Below are positions 34,401-46,638 of a DNA stretch of 64,000 nucleotides, one piece after another; positions within the stretch are counted from its first letter, which is position 1, and each line of letters starts with the position of its first letter. The DNA is taken from assembly GCA_003254885.1 (NCBI GenBank), contig QANT01009041.1, forward strand, positions 1 through 64,000, written 5' to 3'. A program made the position numbers and the translations under genes. The notes under the pieces are model-generated. The model was given only the letters and a program-made list of their open reading frames with translations, was not told the DNA's origin and searched no databases. This DNA is from Purshia tridentata. Lineage: Eukaryota > Streptophyta > Magnoliopsida > Rosales > Rosaceae.

Positions 34401-37083
34401 CTATTTTTGTCTCTGTATTCTTTTGTCCCGAATAGGCAGCTCCAGTGGCTTCTGGGCCTCATGTGGATGATCTGGGCCCTTATAAACCTTTAGGTGGTTG
34501 AAAAGTGCTCTGCCAAGCTGCACAAGATAATGCTTGCATTAAAGAAGAACTTGAAAGATGAATGACGCAGATCAGTTGAGTAGTGAAATAGAATAGTTGT
34601 GTGGCAGCATTGAAAACAAAAAAATTTCACCATTTTCTCTACCTAAGGCCATGAAATGCTGTTAAGGGTAACATACATGGCCACAGTAGATGCAAACATA
34701 ATTGTAAATGGTTAAAGATACTCTGCTCCAATGCAATCAAGAATGAGTCCTTAGATTAAACAGCACACTAGACCATAGATCCCCACCACCCAATATCAGT
34801 CGTGCACACAATACTAGAAGAAACAGCAAGAAAACTTTGAAGTAAAAGCCAGTTAAGAAAAATTACCCTTGCAGAGAAGCATTTAAATAGAGCTTTAGTT
34901 TATCAACATTATGAATGAGTCCAGTAGTTGTAAGTTCCATCTATTTCAACCCTTTATTCAGCAGTTCAATCATACATATAAAATGAAAGAACTAAGTTTG
35001 TTTGTGTGTTTGTGTATGCATATAGGATAACTTAGAGCTAAAGAACTCACCCTCCCTTTTGGAAGCATACCACGAACAGCATGTTCAATAATTCTCTCTG
35101 GGATTCTCTGCTGTAACTGATCAAATGTTTCCACTGTCATACCACCTGGCCGTCCAGAATGCCTCCTATAGAGCTTTTGGGTTCTTTTCTTGCCAGATAC
35201 GGCAACCTTTTCGGCATTTACCTATAATGTGAGTGCAAAGCATAACACAATCATCCACCTTAGTATAGAAGTATTTGCCAAAATAAGATAAAACATGAAA
35301 ATGAGAAAAATTTAAGCGAATGCCAGAACCTTGGCGGCCAAAGGGAATCACATTAAAAGACTTGAAAACAAAAACTAATCTGCTAGGAAACCTCAGCTTG
35401 AGCAAAAGCATTTTGGGGCCTGACAACATTTAGAGCATACACATTTATTAAGATTCCAATAAGACTGGCTAAATTCCAATAATTCCATTCTTTCTTTGTT
35501 GACCCCTGACTACCTTCTTTTTGCTTTATACATGTGGGTGGTTTAGGGTTTAGGGTTTAGGGTTTAGACAAAGTATACAAAATTAGACATGTAATGATAA
35601 CATAAAATTACAAATGGGGCAAAAAGATGAAGGTATATGTTGAGTCCACTCAAAAATCCAATGCAGTAACTGGCCCTTCAAAACCATTAAAGACCATTGT
35701 TACCCAAAACCTCTCTTCTACCCCTCCTTACATTCTATAAAAGCCCAGACCATTAGCAGTTTAAAAAATAAGTATACTAGATCTCATCTGTAGTTGTGTG
35801 GCAAGGTTGGTTATTATAAATAATTTTACTAGTGATAAATAACAGAGATTTTCTCCAAGCCTCTCATTTAAGAATAAACAGGCTACGCATTCTATCTTCC
35901 TGACATCTATGCAGCACCTCATAAACACACTGCCAGGCCCCAGTGCTTGACAAAATGGTGAGCCACACAATTCTCACTAACCAAAACCTTGAGAACCACT
36001 CCTCAGCCATTACATATACCATCAAAGGGAATATTATGATTTAGTCTGCATCTAGAGCAATGACAACGAAGAAAATGCATGTGCTATACAATCTACATAC
36101 CACAATGACAAATGCCCCCATGTCCACGCTCGGGGTATAGGTTGCCAGATTCTTCCCACGGATATAAATGGCAATTGTGGATGCTAGTCTTCCAAGAATC
36201 TTGTCGGTGGCATCAACAACATACCATGGTTTATCAGTATTTACATGGTCTGCAGCTTTTGGATACCATGTCCTATTCCAAATGTCCTTGAAAAAGAAAA
36301 AAACAAAAAGCAATTCAACACTTCAGAAAAAACCCAATTAAGCAAGTTAACCGGATCGGAACCTAAGTACTATTGACATCAACAACTTCAAGGACACCTC
36401 ATTAACAGCATTTGACCAAAAAAATGCGTAAAAAACATTCATATTCATAAACAGACCCAAACATATTTGATACTCAAAAACCATGATAGAAGAAATCAGT
36501 AGAAGTTTCGTGCGTACCAAATGCACCAACATTTGTTACAATTTTTCACATTGTAGAATAACTAAGTAAGTTTAAATGCGTAAATAGCTTACAAAACCAG
36601 TAATTTCATTGAATTTTAGCATAAATCACAAGTCTTGCGCACACCCACCATTCAAATTGATTTCTCTTACAAATTCAATAATAAAAAAGTAGTTTCTTGT
36701 ACTACATTTTACCGGAAAACAAACAGAACCTAATAAATGTATGTATCCATATTTGTATGTATAAGAGAAAGGGAGTGAGTATATACAGGGCCGTCGACTT
36801 CGTCATCCTCCCACATCCAGCGTTCATCTAAGGGGACACGAGCGAGTTCCTGGGCACTGCGGACCTCGAAGCTCCGTCTTGGGTTGCTTTCATTGCTAAA
36901 ACTAAGAGTGGTGGTTGTGGGAATCCAAAGCTTTTTTGATGGTGCCACGGAGAACCCAACAAATGGGGTTTTACTAGCGTTCTTTGAAGAAGAAGCAAAC
37001 GGGGGTTTTGTTGAAGAAGAACAAGTGGAGGACGATGAGAATATGAAGGAAGACGATGAAGCCGAGAGTGAAAATGCAGCCAT
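34401..37083 (-). CDS. RPL13: 50S ribosomal protein L13, chloroplastic (uL13c)
   Basis: Nuclear-encoded protein of the plastid large ribosomal subunit, homologue of Arabidopsis EMB1473. Exons in transcript order: 36787-37083, 36101-36286, 35051-35221, 34401-34517 (771 nt, 256 residues). A Ser-rich transit peptide ([12 protein letters not shown], about 1-60) targets it to plastids. The mature part has the uL13 core: [45 protein letters not shown] and [11 protein letters not shown]. The start is the MAAFS methionine at 37083; the in-frame ATG farther upstream gives a basic extension unlike a transit peptide. It shares a 0.9-kb upstream region with the divergent VTE6 gene. Intron 2 holds telomere-type repeats. 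Confidence 0.95.
35541..35567. repeat. Short telomere-type repeat (TTTAGGG)n in RPL13 intron 2
   Basis: Four consecutive GTTTAGG-type units, the plant telomere sequence; CCCTAAA in transcript sense. Telo-box motifs are common near plant ribosomal protein genes, but usually in promoters rather than introns. Confidence 0.85.
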
Positions 37084-38001
37084 TTTGTATCTCAGTCTCA
37101 CTCCACTCTGTTTCTGGGTTGGTTTTTGCAGTCTTCGTGGATAAAGAGGATAAGATGGCTTAAAACGCACCGTATCGCTCGTTTTACCCTTTTTCTTTAT
37201 TGTTTTCTGACAATTGAAAACATAACATTTTGGAGTTGACTCCCCCCCGCCCTCGTCTTGACCAAAAATTATTGTAGATAGAAATTAGAATAGGATTTTT
37301 CTTTCTTAGGGAGAGAATTTATGAACAAAAAACGAATTTATTCATACTATTCGGTAAGCCCTTTTTACACTGAACAGTGAGCCCCTTCCTGCATCTCTTT
37401 TTCTGCAATTTTTTTTACATCAACTTGCCTAATGCACTAACGTATGATGCTATCTAAAAAATATCCAAAAATAATGAAACACCAATATACCTTTGGAACA
37501 TCCTTACATACATTGTTATGAGTGAGAGATTAATGTAATGATTGTTCTTTTACTAAAAGAGAGTTCTCTTATTATGAGGATGTTCTCATTTTAAATTAAA
37601 TGATTAAACGATTTTAAATTTTGTCAAATTTTTATATAAATGATTTTCCATTGTAATCTAAAAAGAATGATTGTTCTTTTACTAAAAGAGAGTTCTCTTA
37701 TGAGGATATTCTCATTTTAAATTAAATGATTAAACGATTTTAAATTTTGTCAAATTTTTATATAAATAATTTTCCATTGTAATCTAAAAAGTATCAGTTT
37801 AAATTATTAAAGTACATTATAGAAAATACAAATTGCCTTTTTTATCTCATGTTTGCCATCGCATAATGGACCTTCTAAACCCAACAAGCAACTTCAAATT
37901 GACAAGTCCATTTGGACAATCGGACTTTCTTCAAATACTATACCATACTTTCCTTCATACACACTCAACCCACATTCACAATCAAAAACCACACTTAAAA
38001 A
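37084..38001. promoter_or_regulatory. Shared divergent upstream region of RPL13 and VTE6
   Basis: 918 bp separate the two start codons, so both promoters of these plastid-protein genes must lie here or overlap. The VTE6-proximal half holds a two-copy tandem repeat (37537-37791). No clear TATA box for either gene. Confidence 0.55.
37537..37791. repeat. Two-copy 129-bp tandem repeat in the RPL13/VTE6 intergenic region
   Basis: Copy 1 is 37537-37665 and copy 2 is 37666-37791. Both start AATGATTGTTCTTTTACTAA and end GTAATCTAAAAAG. Copy 2 lacks 3 nt and has a few substitutions, so the duplication is recent. Confidence 0.9.
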
Positions 38002-40959
38002 ATGGCATTGTCCACTCATCTCCTCTTACACATCAAGCCTCCTCCACTTCATTCCCTGCAATCCCACCGCTCCTCCCATCCCGTTCCCCGCAGAAAAATC
38101 CTATTTCCAAACCCTTACCACAATAAGCCCCACAGAGAGATTATGAAGAAGCCCCATGTCGCCAGTTTGCAGAGTGCTGTCTCAGAGGCCGTGAGCCTGA
38201 TCCAGTCGTCACCTGCCACATGGCAATCAGCCATCTTCAGCAACCTCCTGATCTTTGTATTGGGTTCTCCAATCTTGATCTCTGGCCTCTCTCCCTCTGG
38301 CATTGGAGCTGCTTTCTTGCTTGGTACTCTCACTTGGCGCGCTTTTGGGCGATCTGGGTTTCTCTTGGTGGCTGCCTACTTCATCATTGTAAGTATAGGA
38401 TCTCTATTTTGTATGTCTGTGAGTTTCCTGTGGAGGTTAATTCAATATGGGCTTTCATTTTTGTACTGCCTTTCTGGGTATTAATTGGTTATTGTGTTAG
38501 TTCCATAAAACTTTTTATAATGGGTTTTAAGTTTTGTTCTTTATTTTTATTTCATCCCATTCAAAAGTTAAAAAGACTAACTTTTGGGTGTATTCTTCTC
38601 CTAGCTTGATAATGGATATTAAGTTTTTTTATGGGTTTTTAGTTTTGAATTTTGTTTTCTAAATTTGAACGAGGGCTGCAGAAGTTAAGGTGCTGAACTT
38701 TGATATAGTGACAGTTCATATCTTGACTCTGTTCAATGTGTGATTATCATAAAATCCGTAACTTTGTAAATTTAACAATTTCATGCTCTTTGCCTCATTT
38801 AATTACTAAATTAGAGATAAATATAAAATATTTATACTTTGATGCTTTGGTGGACTATAGCCTCTTCTACAGAACTGGTGACCATTCAAGACTTATCAGC
38901 TTTTTTAAATTATTCTTCAAGCAATCTACTTGCAATCGCAGTAATAATTCTAGCCAAAATTGTGTAACTGCAGATTCTGATTTGCCCAAAGTAAAGTCTT
39001 TTTATTGCTTTGAGCTTGTTTCCCTCTTCGCACTTTTAAATGTTGGCACATTTTTGAGAAGCTGATTAGGCTTGTTTAAGGACTATTTGTTAAGTAATCT
39101 TTTTCTTTTTGTCTTTATTGGAACTAATTTCTGAGTGATTGCTGTTTTTGATATTTCAATATAATGGGGTTTAATCGAAATCTTGTCAGGGCACGGCAGT
39201 GACGAAGGTTAGAATGAAACAAAAAGAGGCTGAAGGGGTAGCTGAAAAGAGGAAAGGAAGGAGAGGCCCAGCCAGTGTTATTGGATCCAGTGCTGCTGGA
39301 TGTATTTGTGCTTTTCTCACAATATTTGGAGCAGGAGGGAATGCATATTCTCGGCTTTGGCAGCTAGGTTTTGTTGCCAGTTTCTGTACTAAGTTGAGTG
39401 ATACAGTCTCAAGCGAGATGGGAAAGGCATATGGAAAAACAACGTAAGTTCTGTGTTTGATTGAGTTGGCTCATCATGTTAATGCTGCGTTACTCATGTT
39501 ATTTCATTCTTAGATGATACCAAGTTGATAATTGGTGGAATGTTTTCAACCTTACAGTAGTTCCTGTTCTGGTATTGGTCTAATATTGATGTTCAATGCT
39601 TAATAACATCCCATTTAGTTAATAAGTTCTATTTTTATTAACATTACACACTACCTCTCATCTGGAAGTGGTTTTTACTGCCTTAATTTAGGATGCACCT
39701 TTAAATCCCTAAAAAGGCATCATTTGCCACCAAAAACCCTAAATCTAACAATCCTTAACCCTAAGTAGATGCTAAAAGCTACTGCTCCACAAAATTATGC
39801 AACTCTCCCTTTATAGTTATAGTTTCTCGAAAAGGAAAATGTAGTCCTTGTAGTGTATGTAGTTGGTGAATATTAAAATTATAACCCAATCAATGTTGGT
39901 AATTGCACTATAGTTTTTGCAAACCTTTTTTCTTGAAGATAAGCAATATTTTCTTTGGGTTCATAGCTTTTATGCAAATATTGGTTTTACTTTTACCACA
40001 GATCAATTCAAAATCTATAGTGTAAATTGATGCTCCTTGACCAGGTACTTGGTTACAACCTTGAAGGTAGTTCCAAGGGGTACAGAGGGGGCTGTGAGTC
40101 TTGAGGGAACCATTGCTGGACTTTGGGCATCTATTCTTCTTGCATTTGTTGGTTGTCTCGTGGGTGAGGTGCTGTTTACTGTATACTCAGTCAATGTGTG
40201 AATGTATTATCTTTTAGTCTTTTGTTTTTTTAATAACTTGTATTGTTGGTCAAACAGATAAGTCCACCTGAAGCAATTATATGCGTAATAGCTTCCCAAA
40301 TAGCTAATCTTGGTGAGAGCATTATAGGTGCTGCTTTTCAAGAGAAGGAAGGATTTCGATGGGTAGGCAACCATTCTAATAATTTGATTTTTTGACTTTT
40401 TTTTTATATCATTTTCTTTTGGTTCTTTATTATGTATTCTGTTCATTCTTTAATAGAATCAGTTCGGTATGATTGGTTCCTGGACGTCAGGTTTGCTTTT
40501 AAGCATATTGACGAGTACCAATGGCCATCCCAAACCATGGTTTCTAAGCATGTTGGTGAATTGATGTTGAATTTGGGAAGTATGGGCTTTTTTGTCCTGT
40601 TGAGGTTGGGTTTTATGACATGCATATGCCAGCCTGGTCCTAGTGTTTATTTAGCAAAATAGACTGTAGAAATTTCTCACATGAAGAATTAGAGAATGAT
40701 CCATGTTGGGCCATGACTATCTTTTTGGGGTTACCTGACTTGAAGGGTTCAGTGCAGGATCTGGTCTTATAAGTATAAATTGTGCCCTTTGGTCTGTTCT
40801 GTGTTTCAGCTTCATGCAACAGACTTTTCCCTTTCTGTGCTTTTACATTCTATCTCTGCACTGTTTTTTCAGCTCAACAATGATGCCGTGAACGTCATAA
40901 ACATATCCATGGGCAGCATTTTAGCAGTCTTATTGCAACATGTTTTTCTCCAAAATTAG
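38002..40959 (+). CDS. VTE6: Phytyl-phosphate kinase VTE6 (DUF92 membrane protein), chloroplastic
   Basis: Polytopic plastid membrane protein of the DUF92/TMEM19 family. In Arabidopsis, VTE6 converts phytyl phosphate to phytyl diphosphate, salvaging chlorophyll-derived phytol for tocopherol and phylloquinone. Exons: 38002-38388, 39190-39443, 40045-40168, 40258-40362, 40873-40959 (957 nt, 318 residues). The N-terminus is a basic, Ser/His/Pro-rich transit peptide. Hydrophobic segments follow (AIFSNLLIFVLGSPILISGL, GIGAAFLLGT, AAGCICAFLTIFGAG and others). Conserved family motifs are KLSDTVSSEMGKAYGKTTYL, VPRGTEGAVSLEGT, ANLGESIIGA and LNNDAVNVINI. The DTxxSE..K motif is typical of the family. 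Length is close to that of Arabidopsis VTE6. Confidence 0.92.
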
Positions 40960-42302
40960 CATATGTAAATTCATGAAGGTTGAAGATGGTTCTCCTCTAT
41001 GCTAACACAATCAAATAGGATACATATGTTTTACACTGGTGATGGAAAACAGACCCTTGCACTCTAGGTGGGAGACAGATTACAAACATGTTGCTTTATT
41101 TCTCAGATAGTGGTATTAACAATTCAGCTCTTCTGATATGGAAATATTCATTCATTTGCACGTGCAGAATTCAAGTTTTTGTTCCCCTCCAATTTCTGTT
41201 TTGACAACTGAAGAGAATGTCATGTGCTTGTTCAAAGTTAACCAGAATGATTTGGTGAACTAGTTTTATTATTATCATCGAAATGGTAGAAAATGTATAT
41301 ATTATCGAAATTTGATTCAAGTAATGACACAATTGGATTATTTTGCCACGTTTCATGAAGAACATCAATTTGAAAGTACATTCTTTGTTGTGTTTTTCAG
41401 TTGTTTCAACGCTTATTACTTGAGTTATGATTAGAAGAGAGAAGCCGACTTCTGAAACAGTCAGAATTAGAAATCTTACCAGATGTTTGATATGTAATGT
41501 TTAAATGTAACTGCCAATTTATAGGACGTTACCTACCATGTACATCCAGCAACAAAGAGTATTAAAGAGTTTTTTGTAATGACAGTTTTTGAAGATTTGT
41601 TGTAAGTTACATAGGAATGTTGGAGTATCTTGGACTAAAATGGAGTTGATTGGGATGTTTGAAGTTTCAGTACCAAAGACAATTACCACCCCAAACAAGA
41701 GTATTACCTTATATCAAAGTAATGTCATCCTTATCCGTTCTCCCAAACAAGAGCTTCTACCTCGGATGGAGTCATTTGCATTCAAACAAGGTAGGTCCCA
41801 CTTTATAAACTGACTTAGAGAGTGATATTCACACTCCCTTAAAGAAAAATTAGTACAAGAAACTTATGGAGGAGTGCGGATAACGTTTTCCATTTAAAAT
41901 ATGAAAATTTTATGGTTCCTCAGGAAGAAATGAAAACTTTATGATTCATTTAAAAACGTAAAATAACCATAAAAGTTTAGTTTTCCTTCAAATTGCTTCC
42001 TCCAATAAACCTGTGCATTTGACTGTAATATACTAAACCAGTCACCTCACAGTCACACCCACTGGTTCACAAACTGAATGAGCCTCAAAATAATAGCAAA
42101 CTTCATGCAGCCACTCCCCATATTATGCCCCCCACTTGAACAAGAACTCATGTGAAGCACTCCATGGTCCATACAGACCATACCATCCAACTACTCTAAC
42201 AAAAACAGAAGCAGCCAAATTTGATGATAAGCACCTTGTTTTCAACGCCCAAAACCACCAGGTATTCCTCAATAAGCATGCACTCCTCGTTTTGACACCA
42301 TT
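40960..42302. other. Intergenic region between VTE6 and RID3
   Basis: 3' flank of VTE6 and upstream region of RID3. Open frames here are short and have no recognisable domains. No transposon ends seen. Confidence 0.5.
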
Positions 42303-42308
42303 TATAAA
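42303..42308 (+). promoter_or_regulatory. TATA box of RID3, which decides the start codon
   Basis: TATAAA in CCATTTATAAAGCCC lies 56 nt before the ATG at 42364. An in-frame ATG at 42136 lies upstream of this box, so the shorter start is preferred. Confidence 0.6.
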
Positions 42309-42363
42309 GCCCTTTTTACCTTTTATTCCATGTTCTACATTGTCTCATAGCTTACCTGAAAAA

Positions 42364-43605
42364 ATGTCCTCTTCTTCTCATGAAATTGTCCTCACCAGCT
42401 CCCCTGACGGCCCCATTGTGGCCTATGATGCTTTCTCAGGCACCCCTCTGGCACAATTCACTGGCAGCCGCTCGCCACGCCGAGGCCTCACCATTGTTGG
42501 GAAGGCTTACATTGCTGCCTCACATATATCACCAACCACTGCCTCTGGTTCAATCCACCTTTACAACTGGTGGTCTTCAACTGCCTTCCACAACCTTCCT
42601 GTCCCAGAACCCATTGCTCCCCTCGCTACCACACCCGATGGCTTGTACCTCTTTGCTGGTGGCCTATCAGGCAGTGTGCATGTACTTTCAATCCCATCAG
42701 GGGATGTGCTCAAATCACTGCCTGCACATAACAAGCCTGTTTCTTGCCTTAGAGTCAGTGATGATGAGTCACTTCTGATTTCAGGCAGTGATGATGGAAC
42801 CATTGGGGTTGTCCCTATCTTTCAGCTTGTGGGGACCTCACGATATGATGACAATGTGGAAGACTTGATATTGCATAGGATTGCTGCTCACACTGATCAA
42901 GTGACTGCAATTGTTTGTGGGATGGGATTGTGCAACTCCCAGGTTATTTCATGCTCATTGGATTGCACATGTAAGTTCTGGAGTCTACTGCGTGGTACAC
43001 ACCTGAGAACAATTGTGTTTCCCTGCACTATTTCAGGGGTTGCATTGAACCCAATAGAGTCTGAGTTCTATGCTGCAGGGTCAGATGGTTCAATACACAA
43101 GGGATCACTGAAAATTGGAAGAAGGAAACTTGCGAGCCAAGGCAGTGAATTGACCACATTGGCTCAAAAGCATGGTGGGGCAGTTGTCTCTGTGGTGATG
43201 GTGAATGAGGGAAGGAATTTGGTATCTGCTTCAGAAGATGGGAGTGTTTGGGTTTGGGAAGTCGAGGGAGGTCAAGTCATTATGGCCCTTGGAAATGATA
43301 TGGGGATGAGCATTAGTGATCTGGTGGCAGCCACAGGCATAAATTGTAGCAAAGGGCATGGTTTTGGAATGGGTAATGATGCTACCGGTTCTGGCAATGG
43401 TAGCAACTTTGGGTTATCTGCCAGAGAACTGATGAATATGCCAATAAACAGAATATTAGAAATGGAAGATGTGTTGAAGGTGGCAGCAAAGGATAGGAGC
43501 AGAGCCATTGATATGCTGGAATCTGCTATTGCATTGTATGAGAGGCTCCTGGAACTCATTCTCAAGGAAGCCAAGGGAGGCACCCCCAACAGCAAACAGT
43601 GGTGA
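42364..43605 (+). CDS. RID3: WD40 protein ROOT INITIATION DEFECTIVE 3 (RID3, WDR18/Ipi3-like)
   Basis: Intronless gene of 413 residues. The start MSSSSHEIVLTSS matches the family N-terminus; the open frame extends 76 codons upstream, but that segment precedes a TATA box and is not conserved in my memory of the family. Visible motifs: GSRSPRRGLT, AASHIS, GSIHLYNWW, ATTPDGLYLFAGGLSG, VSCLRVSDDESLLISGSDDG, ISCSLDCTCKFW and LVSASEDGSVWVWE, making about six WD repeats. A helical C-terminal tail (EMEDVLKVAAKDRSRAIDML) is typical of WDR18/Ipi3. In Arabidopsis RID3 acts in shoot and root meristem formation; the yeast and animal relatives work with Rix1/PELP1 and Tex10 in 60S ribosome maturation. Role here is by homology. 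Confidence 0.93.
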   Translation: MSSSSHEIVLTSSPDGPIVAYDAFSGTPLAQFTGSRSPRRGLTIVGKAYIAASHISPTTASGSIHLYNWWSSTAFHNLPVPEPIAPLATTPDGLYLFAGGLSGSVHVLSIPSGDVLKSLPAHNKPVSCLRVSDDESLLISGSDDGTIGVVPIFQLVGTSRYDDNVEDLILHRIAAHTDQVTAIVCGMGLCNSQVISCSLDCTCKFWSLLRGTHLRTIVFPCTISGVALNPIESEFYAAGSDGSIHKGSLKIGRRKLASQGSELTTLAQKHGGAVVSVVMVNEGRNLVSASEDGSVWVWEVEGGQVIMALGNDMGMSISDLVAATGINCSKGHGFGMGNDATGSGNGSNFGLSARELMNMPINRILEMEDVLKVAAKDRSRAIDMLESAIALYERLLELILKEAKGGTPNSKQW

Positions 43606-45103
43606 AAAGGAGAGAGATGACATGCAAAGTTTCTATATGCAAAATCTGTTATTCAGACATATAATCTCAATATAGCAAACACACAGTGGTCGAACAATAC
43701 TTTTTTCTTTTTCCCCTTTCATGTCTGCCTTCCTGAAAACAAAATTGATGGATTGTTTAGCAATTGTTTGCACGGGCATTGAAATAGTCGAACGGGTTGG
43801 GTGGTCAACCCGACTAACTCAATTCGTGTTTGGGATCTAATCAATTCAATCTGGTTCAAATAAACTCAAGACTTTTTGGGCTTGTACTAGTAGGCCAACC
43901 ATTTAGCATTCCTGCCATGTGTAATGTTGTCCAACAATTCAAACACTTAAACATGGTATTGTCGGATTTTTATGCAGCTCGACATGTTGTCCATCATTCA
44001 AAATTATAGATTTATGATTTGATTGAAAACATTTCCAACATAAATGTACGATATTCACATGAGTTTGGTTTCAGCTCGCACAATAACAGTCGCATTAACT
44101 CAGGAAACTAAAGTAGTGTCAGGCATGGTGCTGAGACTAAAATATCATCAACAGTGAACAAGTACAGAACTTTCTAGTGGATCATACTAGCGGAAAAAAT
44201 CTGGGGAGGTTGAGGTTTAAACTTTTTTTTTATAACCCAACCAATTTCTAGAGGCAGCACCCTGAAGCTAAAGTACAAGCATCCTCAAAACATTCAGGTT
44301 GATAAACTTGTTTTTGGGATGTCTCAATGAGAACCAGCTGGAGAAGAAATTGAAACCATAGTTCAATTATACACTCATACTGCATCACAGTCTTAGCTAT
44401 ACTAAATTAAGATATCCAGCTAGCTCCAACCCGTGTGAGCCTCATCTGCAAAACTGCCTGTGAGAGAGAATCCAATAATCCATACACATAACATGAGAGG
44501 CAAAGAATCATTGACAGGTCATCGGTTGTTCAGATTTTCTAAGATGTCAAATAGGACCAGCTATAATATTTGGAACAGCTTAAAACATTTCTGAACAACT
44601 ATTAAAGAGGCCAAGGAGCCAGTAAGTAACCACAGCTAAAATATTTCTAAACATTTGAATAAGTGACCATAGATATATCGTTAAGCAGTTGAAATTTATA
44701 AAACTGTGCAAGGTTTTCACTTAGTGAAGAATATTTGGACATTCAATTAGGTTGGCTAATATCATTTGATTCAGACTCTGACCTCAATACATGATTGTCT
44801 TCATTGAACTTTATGAACATGGTACAACTCTTACTTTCCTATCCAATAAAGAAGATCCTAATAGATGCTAATGAGTAATAATCTATATGCATTAACAAAA
44901 TACAGCTCATTTATTCTTATTTCAAGCGTTGATGTTACAAACACTACATGGGCAAGTGGTAAGTAAGAAAAATCAACTTTTACTAGATACCAAAGCAGAT
45001 TGCTTACACTACTTATTCTACTCTAGAAGAAAGAAAAGTACACAAAATGCTACTATAAGAACAACCCAGACAAACCAACACTTTGCAACCTTTGGAGCTG
45101 GAT
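43606..45103. other. Convergent intergenic region between RID3 and BBX22
   Basis: 3' flanks of two genes facing each other. I see no coding sequence, clear repeat or transposon ends; open frames near 44929-45288 overlap the BBX22 3' end on either strand and are shadows. Confidence 0.5.
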
Positions 45104-46536
45104 TTAGTATTGCCTACGACGTTTTGAAGCAGTACCATTATGTTGCCCGCGAAGAGGGATTTGCATGCGTGGGTGGCAAATGTCTGGAACGAACACTGTA
45201 CAATTTGATAAATCGTGAGAACTTTTAGGCCAGTATAGCCCCGAGGCTGTAGGTGGAGATGGTATCTGTGGCACCATCCAAGAGGCATCTGGCACCTGAC
45301 CTATGCACTCAAACTCTTCCATCTCCATCTCCTCCTCGGATGTTCTTAAAACTGGCGAGTCTGACTCCCCAAGTTTACCACAGTCAGCCTGGCAGAATTA
45401 TCACAAGAAAGAAGCAACATTAAACTGTGATGATCATAAACCCAAGAGAAATATGGCAATAAGTAGGTCATTGGTCAAAAATGGTGTTCTATTATCTTGA
45501 AAAATAACTAAATCTTGAATTCTGCCAACTACTTGACAGTCTTATTTAAGCCAGTTCTATGATAAGCACAAGGACTTTGCAACACAACAGAGGTAAAAAT
45601 GGCTTGCAGTGACCCAATTTCCTATTAGAAAAATGAAAGTCCAGTGTAATGAATTTCATTACACTCAGCCATTTATGCTCAATTTGCAGGACTTTGCCTT
45701 CCAAATTTTCATGAAACTAGCAAATGGATACCACCATTTGTAAAGGTTTGTCCAAAGTCAAATTGAAGTGGCTAATGCAGAGTGGAACCAAAACAGAGAT
45801 TGCAATATCAAAATTTATAATCAGTAGCTTAACATTGGACACAAGAGCACACACCTTGGACGATACATTATCCATGTAGCCATAACTATCGAAATCACTG
45901 AGTCCAAGAAACTCATCCACATGCCATTGTGGAATGAACCCAGCTGCAGAGCCCCCAGTAAACGATGGCCCAGCAACACTGGGTGGTGCCACCTTGCATT
46001 CAAGAGCAATTGGGTTGTGGGTGTCACTTCTAGACAGAGACCCAGATTGTAACTTCACAGAGGAAGAAGACGCACCAGCACCAGCACTAGCACCACCAGA
46101 ACCTGGTTGAGCTGGAACCTCCGGACCCACTTTGATTCCGGTGAGCAGGAACCTCCGGTGACCCGAAACAAATTCGTTAGCAGAGTGTATAGCAACATCG
46201 CATTTTCTGCAGAGCAAAGCTCGATCCTCTAAGCAGAAAAAATACCCAACTGCCTCCTGCAAATTACAACCCCAAATTTCTCAGCAAAAAACCATCTTTG
46301 CGATTCCTATTTGCATATCAGTAACAGTTACCAGGTGAAACGACGTCGGATTGGAGTACCTGGCAGATATCGCATTTGGGCATGTGGGAGGCGGAGAGAG
46401 GCACCCTCTGGTGTTTTCCTGCGAGCTTGTTGGCCGCGTGGACCTTCTCGTCGCAGGCCCAGCAGAGCGCCGCCTCGTCCGCGCAGCAGAGAACCTTTGC
46501 CTCCGCCGCCTCGCACACGTTGCACTGTATCTTCAT
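45104..46536 (-). CDS. BBX22: Double B-box zinc-finger transcription factor BBX22 (LZF1/STH3-like)
   Basis: Nuclear co-regulator of light signalling. Exons in transcript order: 46360-46536, 45855-46256, 45104-45388 (864 nt, 287 residues). B-box 1 is at about 5-47 (CNVC, CCADEAALCWACDEKVH) and B-box 2 at about 54-98 (CDIC, FFCLEDRALLCRKCDVAIH), with no CCT domain, which places it in the two-B-box group (BBX18-25). The wording of the boxes and KHQRVPLSAS, RRFLLTGIKVG are BBX22-like. A C-terminal motif PQIPSPPTASGLYWPK is also characteristic. In Arabidopsis BBX22 works with HY5 to promote photomorphogenesis and anthocyanin accumulation and is degraded via COP1. A G-box 97 nt upstream fits HY5 control. 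Confidence 0.93.
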
Positions 46537-46540
46537 CTGA

Positions 46541-46565
46541 ATCTCTCTCTCTCTCTCTCTCTCTG
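46541..46565. repeat. CT microsatellite in the BBX22 leader
   Basis: About 12 CT units (GA in transcript sense) directly upstream of the start codon, inside the presumed 5' UTR. Length polymorphism is likely. Confidence 0.8.
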
Positions 46566-46632
46566 CTGTCCGAGGAGTAAAATGAGGGAGTGACTGCGAT
46601 ACGCTTCGTTAGAGGCCACCAAGCGTTTTGTA

Positions 46633-46638
46633 CACGTG
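46633..46638. promoter_or_regulatory. G-box (CACGTG) upstream of BBX22
   Basis: A palindromic CACGTG core in TACACGTGGA lies 97 nt upstream of the start codon. bZIP factors such as HY5 and bHLH PIFs bind this core, and HY5 is known to act at BBX22 promoters in Arabidopsis. Binding here is inferred. Confidence 0.6.

Noticed and set aside
36884-37144. Plus-strand acidic frame opposite RPL13 exon 1
   Set aside because: Antisense shadow of the Ser-rich transit peptide.
42136-42363. 76-codon in-frame N-terminal extension of RID3
   Set aside because: It begins upstream of a TATA box 56 nt before the second ATG, and the protein from 42364 starts like the family.
46311-46593. Plus-strand frames opposite the BBX22 B-box exon
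   Set aside because: Arg/Pro-rich shadows of a GC-rich exon on the other strand.
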